NCBI GenBank assembly: GCA_023401495.1
Contig: JAEXDU010000127.1
Span: forward strand, 1-32,694
Length of the DNA stretch: 32,694 nucleotides
Direction: 5' to 3'
Origin: Bacillota bacterium
GTDB taxonomy: Bacteria > Bacillota > Clostridia > Oscillospirales > Acutalibacteraceae
Position 1 is the stretch's first letter. The number at the start of each line of letters is the position of its first letter. The notes beneath the pieces are model-generated. The model was not told where the DNA came from. It was given only the letters and a program-made list of their open reading frames with translations, and searched no databases. Shown here in pieces: positions 1-8,077 of the stretch. The translations under genes were made by a program, and so were the position numbers.

Positions 1-1
1 G

Positions 2-523
2 CAGGAATACAGCGGCTGCGAGGTGTTTCTCGGCGAGCGCGACCACTTCTTTTTCACCGAACGCCCCGATCTGATTTTATTTGAAAAGCATGTTCCGCGC
101 TTCCCCATTCATCATTTTTATGAATACGACAAGCCGATCGTCTGGGGCAATACATCGATCACTCCCGTGCTGACGCCCGGCCATACGCCCGGCACCACCT
201 CTTTTCTGATCCACACCCCTTACCGGGGCGATTCCGTTACCTGCGCCATGCACGGCGGGATCGGAATCAACGGCCTTTCACGGGAAGAACTGACGGAAAA
301 CCGCCTGCCCCTTACCCTGCAGCAGGAATTCCTGAATTCACTGGAACGCATGAAGAAAGAGAAGGTAGAGGTTATTCTGGCCTCGCACGCGCATCAGTAC
401 AACATGCTGGAGCGCGCCGCCAGGGACGACGGAACCGGCGCAGCCTTTCTGGACGACGGAACCGGCTGGAGCGGCATGATGGAAAAACATATAGCGCTTG
501 TCAAAGAGATGATGGAGGAATAA
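2..523 (+). CDS. MBL-fold metal-dependent hydrolase, C-terminal part (5' end outside window)
   Basis: The reading frame is open from the first bases of the window, so the start lies upstream; the GTG at position 23 is only an internal codon. The visible 173 or so residues carry a TPGHTPG motif, the usual third metal-ligand His segment of the metallo-beta-lactamase fold, and a late SHAH motif that likely supplies the last metal-binding His. The family hydrolyses thioesters, lactams, lactones and similar substrates; the substrate here cannot be told. The C-terminal tail has a tandem DDGTG repeat (a 15-base unit repeated at about 424 and 451) and a charged helix. An intrinsic terminator follows. 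A decayed copy of the last 46 residues lies at 3041-3181. The fold is well supported; the specific function is not. Confidence 0.85.
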   Translation, partial: QEYSGCEVFLGERDHFFFTERPDLILFEKHVPRFPIHHFYEYDKPIVWGNTSITPVLTPGHTPGTTSFLIHTPYRGDSVTCAMHGGIGINGLSREELTENRLPLTLQQEFLNSLERMKKEKVEVILASHAHQYNMLERAARDDGTGAAFLDDGTGWSGMMEKHIALVKEMMEE

Positions 524-579
524 AAAACCGGGCTGCGAATACCCCAGGTCAATCAGGATAGTTTTCGTTTTTGAGATTT

Positions 580-615
580 GCCGTAGGATGAAAAGTCCTA
601 CGGCTTTTCTTTTTT
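580..615 (+). terminator. Intrinsic terminator after the MBL-fold gene
   Basis: A perfect 9-bp stem (GCCGTAGGA at 580-588 with TCCTACGGC at 596-604) closes a 7-base loop and is followed by a T-rich run. It sits 57 bases after the stop codon at 523. Confidence 0.85.
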
Positions 616-815
616 CTGTTTTCAGCGAATCCACTACTCGCCTATTTCGCACAGGCCGGCAAAACCTGTGTTATTTCTCCTGTTGTGCCGCCGCTTTCTT
701 CTTGCGGCCTTATGTCTCGTTGTGTGTACGGATGCGCAGATCATTCATTTTCATCAAACATCATGCAGTATCGTCCATTGTCATTTTCTAAAAATTCTAA
801 ATTATCAGCTTCGCC
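616..815. other. Gene-free interval before padR
   Basis: About 200 bases between the MBL-gene terminator and the padR promoter. Only short ORFs with no ribosome binding site or recognisable motif occur here, and I see no repeat or RNA structure. Confidence 0.5.
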
Positions 816-844
816 TTGACTTAACAGTAAAATAGTTATATATT
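816..844 (+). promoter_or_regulatory. Sigma-A promoter of the padR operon
   Basis: TTGACT at 816-821 and TATATT at 839-844 are separated by exactly 17 bases. Transcription would start near 851, about 30 bases before the padR ATG, inside the palindrome at 847-865. Confidence 0.75.
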
Positions 845-846
845 AA

Positions 847-865
847 ACTTATTGAATATATAAGT
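847..865. promoter_or_regulatory. Candidate PadR operator (palindrome at the transcription start)
   Basis: ACTTAT, seven bases, then ATAAGT form a 19-bp interrupted palindrome directly downstream of the -10 box. PadR proteins bind as dimers and usually repress their own operon, so a palindrome over the start site is where an operator is expected. Assignment is by position and symmetry only. Confidence 0.5.
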
Positions 866-879
866 ATGGAGATGATGAT

Positions 880-1443
880 ATGTCGCTCAGACATGGATTG
901 TTGGGGCTGCTGAATTACGGTTCTATGACGGGATATGAGCTGGATAAGGCTTTTAAATCTTCCCTTTCGTTTTTCTGGCAGGCAAAGACCAGCCAGATTT
1001 ACCGGGAACTGGATACGATGGAGCGCTGCGGCTGGCTGACCAGCGAGCGCGTGATTCAGAGTGAAAAACCAAACAAGAGAGTATATACCATAACAAAGAG
1101 CGGAAAAGAGGAGCTTGCCAAGTGGCTGTCCCTGCCGGAAGCCGATATTGCCGACGCAATGCGTGTCCGCAGCACATTTCTGATGCGCGTATTTTTCGCC
1201 GGAGAAACAAGCATCGAACAATCACTGGAACTGCTTCGTACGTACCGCGAAAAATGCCTTGAAAGCAGTAAAGGGATGAGCGCGGCTCATGAGGCGATCT
1301 CTGAATACGGAGCGGTTGTCGGCAACGACAGAAAGGCGCTCTACTGGAAAATGACACTGCTGTACGGAGAAGCATTTCACGCTGCCGGACTTGACTGGGC
1401 AAACAAAGCCATCTCCATATTAGAAGCGGAGGCAAAAGCATGA
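880..1443 (+). CDS. PadR-family transcriptional regulator
   Basis: A 187-residue protein. It begins with the typical PadR winged-helix opening (MSLRHGLLGLL, then a MTGYEL segment and a QIYRELDTME recognition helix region) and ends in a helical C-terminal dimerisation half of the Vir_act_alpha_C type. PadR proteins are ligand-responsive repressors, often of detoxification or membrane genes. The ATG at 880 follows a GGAG box at 868-871. Its stop overlaps the ATG of the next gene (ATGA at 1440-1443), implying translational coupling and a two-gene operon. The likely target is its own promoter through the palindrome at 847-865. Family assignment is firm; the ligand is unknown. Confidence 0.93.
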   Translation: MSLRHGLLGLLNYGSMTGYELDKAFKSSLSFFWQAKTSQIYRELDTMERCGWLTSERVIQSEKPNKRVYTITKSGKEELAKWLSLPEADIADAMRVRSTFLMRVFFAGETSIEQSLELLRTYREKCLESSKGMSAAHEAISEYGAVVGNDRKALYWKMTLLYGEAFHAAGLDWANKAISILEAEAKA

Positions 1444-3020
1444 AAGTCCTGGTCTTAAACGGTTCCCCGAAAGGGGAGCACAGCAATACCATGCGCCTGA
1501 CCCATGCATTTTTGAACGGGGCCGGGTGGACGGACGCAGAGATCATCGATGTGGATAAGGCCAATCTAAAAAATTGTTTAGGGTGCTTTGCCTGTTGGAA
1601 TAAAACGCCGGGGAAGTGTGTGATCCATGACGGAATGGCGGATATTCTCGACAAAATGATCGCCGCGGATGTCATCGTATGGTCTTTTCCGTTGTACTAT
1701 TTCAGCGTTCCCGGAGGGCTGAAAACCCTTATCGACCGGCAGCTTCCTCTAAGCCTGCCGTTTATGGCGGAAGGCGCTGAGAGCGGAGGGCACCCGCCCC
1801 GTTATGATTTAAGACAGCAAAAGCACCTTGTGATTTCCACCTGCGGCTTCTGGACGTCCAAAGGGAATTATGACGCCGTCATCTCCATGTTTGACCACTT
1901 CTGCGGAAAGGGCAGCTACACCTCCATTCTTTGCGGACAGGGAGAGCTGTTCCGTGTGCCGGAACTGAAAAGCCGCACAGACGCCTATTTAGAAACGGTT
2001 CGCCGCGCAGGAGCGGAATATGCCGCCGGCGGAATCTGTCCTGAAACACAGGCGGAGCTTGCAGAACCGCTCTATCCGCGCGATGTGTTTGAAAAAATGG
2101 CGAACGCTTCCTGGGGGATTCCCGAGGAGAAAGATTCGGGTGCTCCGGACAGCCTACCTTTCACAAGGCAGATGGCGGCTTTCTATCGGCCGGACGGCGT
2201 GGAGCGCGTATTGGAGTTTTATTACACCGACATTGAACAGACCTATCAGATTTTGCTGACAAAGCAGGGGTCTGAAGTCATAACCGATGGATTCAGGCCA
2301 TATACCACAAGGATCGAAACGCCGTACTCGCTCTGGCGCTCTATCTCCCGAGGCGAAATTTCCGGGCAGGACGCACTGTTTCAGCGGCTTTATAAAGTTC
2401 TAGGGGATTTCAGCCTGATGCTGAAATGGAATGATCTGTTCAGCGCGGGGGCTCCTCCAAAAAAATCCGGCGCAATCCCCGCGCGCAAAACCAATATGCT
2501 GATTCTTCTCATACCATGGATCGCCATTTGGGCGGCAGTAGCGATCAATTCCACCATCGGCAGCGCAGTCAGCATTGCTGTGGCGGCGCTTGTACCGCTG
2601 TTATGGATTGCGTTTCGCCCTGTTGTGTATGAGCAGATCAGCGTTCCGATCGTAGCAGGGCTTTCACTCGCTGTTTTACTCGGTGCGGATGTGCGGCTTG
2701 TCGTTTCCGGCAGCTATTTATTATTCGGACTGCTGTGGATCGCCGGCGCATTTCCCAAAATACCGCTGACCGCCCATTACAGCGCGGCAAATTATGGAGA
2801 GGAAAAAGCTTTTTCCAACCCGCTTTTCATCAGCACAAACCGCATATTGACCTTTGCGTGGGGCGGGTTGTATCTTGTTACGCCGATTTGGACTTATATG
2901 CTGATGGGTACCGGCTTTTCACCTTACATCGGTCTGATCAATTCCATCCTGCCCGCACTGATGGGCGCTTTTACCGCATGGTTCCAAAAATGGTATCCGG
3001 CACGATGGGCGAAAGGATAA
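1440..3020 (+). CDS. Three-part protein: flavodoxin-fold NAD(P)H oxidoreductase, SCP2-like domain, membrane region
   Basis: 526 residues. Residues 1-200 are a flavodoxin-like NAD(P)H-dependent FMN reductase domain: VLNGSPKG at 5-12 is the phosphate-binding start, and SFPLYYFSVPGGLK near 82-95 is the family's flavin-side loop. Cysteines at 46, 49, 52 and 60 (C-x2-C-x2-C-x7-C) match the compact cluster motif of iron-sulfur flavoproteins, so a 4Fe-4S cluster is possible. Residues about 240-335 resemble an SCP2-type lipid-binding domain, with the RIETPYSLWRSISRGEISG and YKVLGDFSLMLK segments. Residues 353-515 hold about six hydrophobic helices. The gene overlaps padR by four bases. The combination suggests a membrane-anchored redox enzyme acting on a hydrophobic substrate, which is inference. 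The first domain is secure, the SCP2 call moderate, and the membrane part I do not recognise. Confidence 0.8.
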   Translation: MKVLVLNGSPKGEHSNTMRLTHAFLNGAGWTDAEIIDVDKANLKNCLGCFACWNKTPGKCVIHDGMADILDKMIAADVIVWSFPLYYFSVPGGLKTLIDRQLPLSLPFMAEGAESGGHPPRYDLRQQKHLVISTCGFWTSKGNYDAVISMFDHFCGKGSYTSILCGQGELFRVPELKSRTDAYLETVRRAGAEYAAGGICPETQAELAEPLYPRDVFEKMANASWGIPEEKDSGAPDSLPFTRQMAAFYRPDGVERVLEFYYTDIEQTYQILLTKQGSEVITDGFRPYTTRIETPYSLWRSISRGEISGQDALFQRLYKVLGDFSLMLKWNDLFSAGAPPKKSGAIPARKTNMLILLIPWIAIWAAVAINSTIGSAVSIAVAALVPLLWIAFRPVVYEQISVPIVAGLSLAVLLGADVRLVVSGSYLLFGLLWIAGAFPKIPLTAHYSAANYGEEKAFSNPLFISTNRILTFAWGGLYLVTPIWTYMLMGTGFSPYIGLINSILPALMGAFTAWFQKWYPARWAKG

Positions 3021-3040
3021 AAGGAAGAGAATACCCTTTT

Positions 3041-3181
3041 CCTCACACATATCAACACAACACACCGGAGTGCGCCGCCAGAGACAACAAAACCTGCGCA
3101 GATTTTTTCGACGACGGAACCGGCTGGAACAGCATGACGGAAAAACAGATAGAGCTTGTGAAAAAGCGGATGGAGAAATAA
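3041..3181 (+). pseudogene. Decayed C-terminal fragment of a second MBL-fold hydrolase gene
   Basis: Translated in frame to the stop at 3179-3181, this stretch aligns along 46 residues with the last 46 residues of the hydrolase ending at 523. Shared blocks include AARD, DDGTGW and a closing MEK. The similarity continues past the stop codon into the AAACCGGGCTGC that starts the terminator. It lacks the metal-binding core and any start codon with a ribosome binding site, so it is a remnant. It begins about 20 bases after the stop of the oxidoreductase gene. Either a tandem paralogue was mostly deleted, or the padR cassette entered between two copies. Confidence 0.75.
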
Positions 3182-3218
3182 AAGAAACCGGGCTGCCCAC
3201 CGCAGCCCGGTTTCTTTT
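3181..3218. terminator. Strong bidirectional intrinsic terminator
   Basis: A perfect 16-bp stem, AAAGAAACCGGGCTGC at 3181-3196 and its complement at 3202-3217, closes a 5-base loop and has A and T tracts on the two sides. It serves the plus-strand padR unit and the minus-strand regulator ending at 3226. Confidence 0.9.
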
Positions 3219-3225
3219 ATCTGTT

Positions 3226-5103
3226 TTATTCCTGTTCCGGCTCGATATCCTTGAGTCTGCGCCACAGCGTGGTGGTGCTGATGCCCAGCTCAGCCGCGGT
3301 TTTTCGCTTATTGCCAAAGTTCCTTCTCAGCACCGCCAGCAGATGCTCCCGCTCTGTTTCCTGAGTCTGCGGCGCAAGAATGTCATCTTGTAAATCCAGC
3401 GCGTTTCTCACCAGCACTTCGTCAATTACCGCCTCGTTCGAAATCGCGCAGATCCGCTCCGCGAAGTTGTCGAGCTCACGCACGTTGCCCGGCCACTCCT
3501 GCGTTTCGAGCAGGCGGCGTGCCTCCGGCGTAAATTCCGCCGAATCGAGCCCGTTCTGCCGCAGCAGAATCCGCAGAATCGGCAGGATGTCCGCCCGGCG
3601 GTCACGCAGGGACGGCAGAGAGAGCGTCAGCACGCACAGGCGGTAGTATAAATCCTTACGGAAACGCCCCTTCTCCACCTCCTGCTTTAAGTCCCGGTTG
3701 GTCGCGGCGATGATGCGCACATCTACCGAAATGACCCGGTCGTCGCCCACGCGGGTCACCTCCTTTTCCTGAAGGACACGCAGCAGGCGGGATTGTACCT
3801 TCAGCGAAATTTCACCGATCTCGTCCATAAACAGAGTGCCTTTGTGGGCCAGTTCAAAATAACCCGCACGGCCATCGGCCCGCGCGCCGGTAAAAGCGCC
3901 CTTGACATAGCCGAACAGCTCGCTTTCCAGCAGACTTTCGGGGATCGCCGCACAGTTGATCGCCACAAAGGGGTCGTTCCTGCGCGCGCTGCTGTTGTGG
4001 ATACTCTGGGCAAACAGCTCTTTGCCGGTGCCCGTTTCCCCAAAGATCAACACCGTACTGTTTGTTTTCGCGTACAGCTCCGCTTTCTTCTTGGTCTGTG
4101 CCATAACGGCGCTGTCGCCGCCAATGTCGTCGAAGCTGTGCTTGGCGTAATATCCGCTTTGAATCAGGTTTTTCTGGATTCGTTTCTCCATGTCGCGGAT
4201 GTGGTCTGTTTCGTGCAGGATCAGAACCGCGCCCACGGGTACTTCATCCACCTGAATGAACTCGGAATTGAGCATCAGATTCCCGCCGGGACAGGAGATG
4301 ACATGGTTTGTGATCTTCCGGCCCTCGCGCAGCAGCTGCAGCGTTTTTTCATCCGACAGCACCTTTTCCAGCGGCGGGTATTTCTCCCCGGTGTTCTGCA
4401 GCTTTAACAGCTGCCTTGCCACCGGATTGCACTGAATGATCTGCTGATCCTGCCCAACGGCCAGCACCCCCTCCGAAACGCCGTTCAGGACAGCCTGCAC
4501 CATTTTATACCGATGCTCCTGCTCCTGGTAAATCCGCAGGTGATACTGGGCTTTTTCCACGGCATCGATATACGCCTCCCGGTCGATATCCACATGAACG
4601 AACGGAACCCCCAGGCGTTTGGCGGCACGGGCCACACCGCCGCCGCCCACAACAACCTGAATCCCCTGGCGAAGCACCTTTTTCACTTCGCTCTCAATAT
4701 ATTCCTCGCAGTCGCTGGCTGTGGTCTTTCCAAACTCCACGATCGTCAGGTTTTCCCGCAGCTTTGAGCGGTACTTATCGAAATTCTTGCGGTTTTTATA
4801 CCACCCCAAAAGCGCCACCTTGTCCGACATTTCATACGCCTTTTCAATGGGCTCGAGAAAATCCAGAAAATCATACTGCAAATCGACGATCGGGAGCGTG
4901 TGAACCTGCTTGATCAAATCCGGCACGCCGCCGCGGGCGATCATGACCCGCACGCCTTCCTGCATCTGCCTGCGCACATTTTCATGGATCTGATCGATTT
5001 TGGTGTAAATCACCTTTACCGGATACCCGCACTGTGCAAAAATCCGCTTTGCGTGCTCTATATGCTCCTCATACATGGTAATGTAACAGATTTCTGAAAT
5101 CAT
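3226..5103 (-). CDS. PrpR-type sigma-54-dependent transcriptional activator
   Basis: 625 residues. Residues 1-195 form a PrpR_N-like sensor domain, with the GGGG loop at 153-156. Residues about 198-310 are a PAS-like domain. Residues about 325-560 are the AAA+ sigma-54 activator domain: Walker A GETGTGKE at 355-362, the sigma-54-contacting GAFTGA loop at 402-407, and Walker B LFMDEIGE at 424-431. A Fis-type helix-turn-helix closes the protein (AAELGISTTTLWRRLK). It should bind upstream activating sites and drive -24/-12 promoters on sensing a small molecule. ATG 5103 follows a GGGGGAG box. The divergent neighbour is the ger operon, which has a sigma-G-like promoter, so it is not an obvious target. 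A paralogue lies at 28957-30849. Confidence 0.95.
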   Translation of the reverse strand: MISEICYITMYEEHIEHAKRIFAQCGYPVKVIYTKIDQIHENVRRQMQEGVRVMIARGGVPDLIKQVHTLPIVDLQYDFLDFLEPIEKAYEMSDKVALLGWYKNRKNFDKYRSKLRENLTIVEFGKTTASDCEEYIESEVKKVLRQGIQVVVGGGGVARAAKRLGVPFVHVDIDREAYIDAVEKAQYHLRIYQEQEHRYKMVQAVLNGVSEGVLAVGQDQQIIQCNPVARQLLKLQNTGEKYPPLEKVLSDEKTLQLLREGRKITNHVISCPGGNLMLNSEFIQVDEVPVGAVLILHETDHIRDMEKRIQKNLIQSGYYAKHSFDDIGGDSAVMAQTKKKAELYAKTNSTVLIFGETGTGKELFAQSIHNSSARRNDPFVAINCAAIPESLLESELFGYVKGAFTGARADGRAGYFELAHKGTLFMDEIGEISLKVQSRLLRVLQEKEVTRVGDDRVISVDVRIIAATNRDLKQEVEKGRFRKDLYYRLCVLTLSLPSLRDRRADILPILRILLRQNGLDSAEFTPEARRLLETQEWPGNVRELDNFAERICAISNEAVIDEVLVRNALDLQDDILAPQTQETEREHLLAVLRRNFGNKRKTAAELGISTTTLWRRLKDIEPEQE

Positions 5104-5173
5104 TGCCGCTCCCCCTTTTGCAATTGCCGCATAAATTACCTGAACGCTTTGCTTTCACTGATACCGTAAAATA

Positions 5174-5195
5174 ATTATAGCACAAACCATGCCAA
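5174..5195 (-). promoter_or_regulatory. Promoter of the first sigma-54 activator (extended -10)
   Basis: On the minus strand TGC-TATAAT (5182 to 5174) is a perfect extended -10 element of sigma-A. The bases just upstream (TGGCAT, five bases, GTGC at 5194 to 5180) also approach a -24/-12 sigma-54 pattern with the correct spacing but a T-to-G change in the TTGC box. The sigma-A reading is preferred. Confidence 0.55.
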
Positions 5196-5271
5196 CGCAA
5201 ATATGGAAAGCATTCCCTGCCGGTTCTTTGGCTACATCGCCCGGGCCGTTTTACCGGCATTCTTGTCTTTT

Positions 5272-5301
5272 ACATAAAATCCGGACTGGTCAGGCATAAT
5301 A
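5272..5301 (+). promoter_or_regulatory. Sigma-G-like (forespore) promoter of the ger operon
   Basis: ACATA at 5272-5276, an 18-base spacer and CATAATA at 5295-5301 fit the sigma-G pattern GHATR-N18-CATWHTA with one mismatch. It lies 50 bases before the first ger gene. Known ger operons are transcribed by sigma-G in the forespore, so sequence and context agree. Confidence 0.65.
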
Positions 5302-5350
5302 ATGCAAATATTCTGGATAAAAAATACAGAAAACTGGCAGCAGGTAGCAT

Positions 5351-6880
5351 ATGAAAAATAATTACCCTCAGTCCGTTGATTTCAAAATCAACCTGATTCA
5401 GGAGCAATTAGGCCATGGGAAGGATCTTTGTATTCAAAGGATGCGGCTGCACGAGGGCCTGAGCGGCGTTCTGATCGGCATTGTATTTTTAAGCAGCCTT
5501 GTGGACAAAGCCAAAGTCAGGGAAATGAGCCTTGAAATCAACCGGCTTTCCAACTCGGTGAAAAGCATCGGGAACAAAGATGAAATTTACTTTAAAATGC
5601 TGCAGAACACCCCGTTGTGCGGCTCAAAAGTCTCGACCGGCTCAGATAATGAGGAGATGCTCCAGCAAATACTGGAGGGAAACACGGTAATCGTGTTTGA
5701 CGAGATCGAATTCTTTCTTGCCTACACCACCTACGGCCCGGAAGGGAGGGCCATTCAGGAACCCACCTCCCAAACGGTAATCCGGGGCCCAAAAGAAGGC
5801 TTTACGGAAAAAATCGAGAACAACATCTCTCAAATCCGAAGAAGAATCAAAGATAAGTCTTTGCGGATAGAACCCTTAAAGCTTGGCACGATCACAAAAA
5901 CCGACGTGGCACTGCTCTATATGGAGGGCATCGCGCTCGAAAGCAACGTCAGCGAGGTTCGAAAAAGACTTTCAGAAATTCAGATTGACGGGATTTTGGA
6001 AGGCCAAAACATTGAAGAGCTGATTCGGGACGATACGTATTCGCTGTTCCCAACCATTTACAATACGGAACGGCCCGACAATGTGTCTTCCGCACTGCTG
6101 GAAGGGAAAATCGCGATTATAGTGGACGGCACCCCCTATGTTCTTACCGTACCCACTACTTTCATGGAGTTTTTCATCTCCAGCGAGGACTACTACCACA
6201 GTATTTACGATTCCGCCCTGTTCCGCCTTGTTCGCCTGCTCTCGTTTTTTTTAACGGTTTTTGTGCCGGGCATTTATATTGCCCTGACGACGTTCGATCA
6301 GGAACTGATCCCCACGCCTTTGCTGCTGAACATTGCGGCACAGCGCGAAGGGGTCCCCCTGCCCACCTTTTGGGAGGGAATTTTAATGGAAATCACCTTT
6401 GAAATCCTGCGGGAAGCGGGAACCAGAATGCCGCGGGCAATCGGCCCCGCCATTTCCATTGTGGGCGCCCTGGTACTGGGCCAGGCCGCCGTTCAGGCGG
6501 GATTTGTTTCTGCCGCGATGGTCATCGTGGTATCCATCACTGCAATCGCAAGCTTTTGCATCCCCAACACCGCCATGGCGGACGCGCTGCGCATGACGCG
6601 GTTTATCGTTATGATCCTGGCCGCCTATATGGGGCTGTATGGAATATTTATCTGCATGTTTGGCCTGATTCTTCACCTTTGCAAGCTCAAATCGATCGGG
6701 GTGCCGTACATGGCTCCCGCTGCGCCCGCCATCTCCAAGAAAAATACAGATCACATTTTTCGCGTGCCGCTGTGGGCACGAAAGAAATATCCCAGCTTAT
6801 TCAGCAAAACAAAAGAACTGAGAGACCATATGGACGGCCCCATGCAAAAAAGGCAGACACAAACCCCAGAAAGGAAATGA
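5351..6880 (+). CDS. Spore germination protein, GerA family A subunit
   Basis: 509 residues, close to GerAA/GerKA size. A soluble N-terminal half (to about residue 285) is followed by a membrane half beginning with the YYHSIYDSALFRLVRLLSF segment. The family-typical stretches PGIYIALTTFDQELIPTPLL and REAGTRMPRAIGPAISIVG follow, then further hydrophobic helices. A subunits assemble with B and C subunits in the spore inner membrane to sense nutrient germinants. ATG 5351 has only a weak AGG box upstream. The stop is six bases before the GTG of the next gene, so this is the first gene of an A-C-D-B operon. The family is certain; the germinant cannot be inferred. Confidence 0.96.
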   Translation: MKNNYPQSVDFKINLIQEQLGHGKDLCIQRMRLHEGLSGVLIGIVFLSSLVDKAKVREMSLEINRLSNSVKSIGNKDEIYFKMLQNTPLCGSKVSTGSDNEEMLQQILEGNTVIVFDEIEFFLAYTTYGPEGRAIQEPTSQTVIRGPKEGFTEKIENNISQIRRRIKDKSLRIEPLKLGTITKTDVALLYMEGIALESNVSEVRKRLSEIQIDGILEGQNIEELIRDDTYSLFPTIYNTERPDNVSSALLEGKIAIIVDGTPYVLTVPTTFMEFFISSEDYYHSIYDSALFRLVRLLSFFLTVFVPGIYIALTTFDQELIPTPLLLNIAAQREGVPLPTFWEGILMEITFEILREAGTRMPRAIGPAISIVGALVLGQAAVQAGFVSAAMVIVVSITAIASFCIPNTAMADALRMTRFIVMILAAYMGLYGIFICMFGLILHLCKLKSIGVPYMAPAAPAISKKNTDHIFRVPLWARKKYPSLFSKTKELRDHMDGPMQKRQTQTPERK

Positions 6881-6886
6881 CACGCT

Positions 6887-8074
6887 GTGAAAAAAAGACT
6901 GCTCGCCTGTTTTTTCGTCCTCAACCTGTTGTTTTTAACAGGCTGCTGGGATCGAAATGAATTGAATCAGCTGGCCTTTTCCACTGCTCTGGGATTTGAC
7001 AGAAACAGCAAAGGCGATATTGTGATCACCGCGCAGATTTTGAACCCGCGGGCGATCGCCGCGCAGAAAAACACCAACGAATCCTCAGTGGTGGTGGTTG
7101 CGAAGGAGGGCCACAGCATACTCGAAACCATCAGCAGCATGAGCACCGAATTATCTCGAGAAGTGGTCGGCACCCATATGCAGACGATCGTATTCGGGGA
7201 AAATTTTGCGAAAGAAGGAATCGCGGAGGCAGCCGACTTCCTGCTGCGCTACTACCAGACCAGCTCAGAGCTGTATTTTACCGTTGCCAAGGATACCACG
7301 GCGAACGAGATTCTGAATAACCTGACCAAGCTGGAAAACGACCCTTCGGCAAAAATCGATTCCTCTATTGTGATCTCGCAGGATATCTGGGCGGAAACAA
7401 ACGAAATCAAATTGACGGAGCTGGCAAACTGCCTGGCCAGCGACGGATTGAGCGCCGTCATGACAGGGATTGAAATGCAGGCCGAAAAGCCCGATGACTC
7501 GTTGGAAAAATTAAAACTGACGCAGAATGATCCGCTGAAACTAAGCGGCAACGCCATTTTAAAAGAAGACAAGCTGGTCGGGTGGCTCAATGAAGAAGAG
7601 AGCCAGGGATATAATTATATTTTCGGGAATGCAAGCACCTCGGCTTTTGATCTGCAGGAGGATGGGGTCGGCAAAGTTTCTCTGAATATGAAGCATATTA
7701 CCTCCAAGCAGGAAATCACTTGTGAGGGGGGCACCCCAAAAGTGACAGTGCTGCTTGCAATGCAGGCTACCATCCAAAACATGGATCGCAGCCTGGATGT
7801 CTCAAAACAGGAAACGCTGAACCAGCTGCAGGTGCTGGCGGAAAAAAAGCTGAAAGGAATCTGCATGACTGCTGTGACAAAAGCAAAGGCGGTAAAAAGC
7901 GACATTTTTGGATTCGGCGCCGCCATTCACCGGACAGATCCGAAGCAGTGGAACACCGTGAAAAAGAACTGGAACGATACCGGCTTTGTCAATCTGCCCG
8001 TCGAAATCGAAGCGGATGTAACAATCATTGGAACAGATTCTATCGGCCAGATCATCAATGCAAAAAAGGAGTAA
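6887..8074 (+). CDS. Spore germination lipoprotein, Ger(x)C family
   Basis: 395 residues starting at a GTG with an AAAGGA box at 6870-6875, inside the end of the A-subunit gene. The N-terminus is a lipoprotein signal: positive MKKR, a hydrophobic core, and lipobox LTGC with the lipidated Cys at residue 20, followed by the family-typical WDRNELNQLAF. C subunits are lipid-anchored on the outer face of the spore inner membrane and are required for receptor function. The length fits the family (about 370-410). Gene order A-C before B, rather than A-B-C, is common in clostridia. Confidence 0.95.
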   Translation: MKKRLLACFFVLNLLFLTGCWDRNELNQLAFSTALGFDRNSKGDIVITAQILNPRAIAAQKNTNESSVVVVAKEGHSILETISSMSTELSREVVGTHMQTIVFGENFAKEGIAEAADFLLRYYQTSSELYFTVAKDTTANEILNNLTKLENDPSAKIDSSIVISQDIWAETNEIKLTELANCLASDGLSAVMTGIEMQAEKPDDSLEKLKLTQNDPLKLSGNAILKEDKLVGWLNEEESQGYNYIFGNASTSAFDLQEDGVGKVSLNMKHITSKQEITCEGGTPKVTVLLAMQATIQNMDRSLDVSKQETLNQLQVLAEKKLKGICMTAVTKAKAVKSDIFGFGAAIHRTDPKQWNTVKKNWNDTGFVNLPVEIEADVTIIGTDSIGQIINAKKE

Positions 8075-8077
8075 CCA

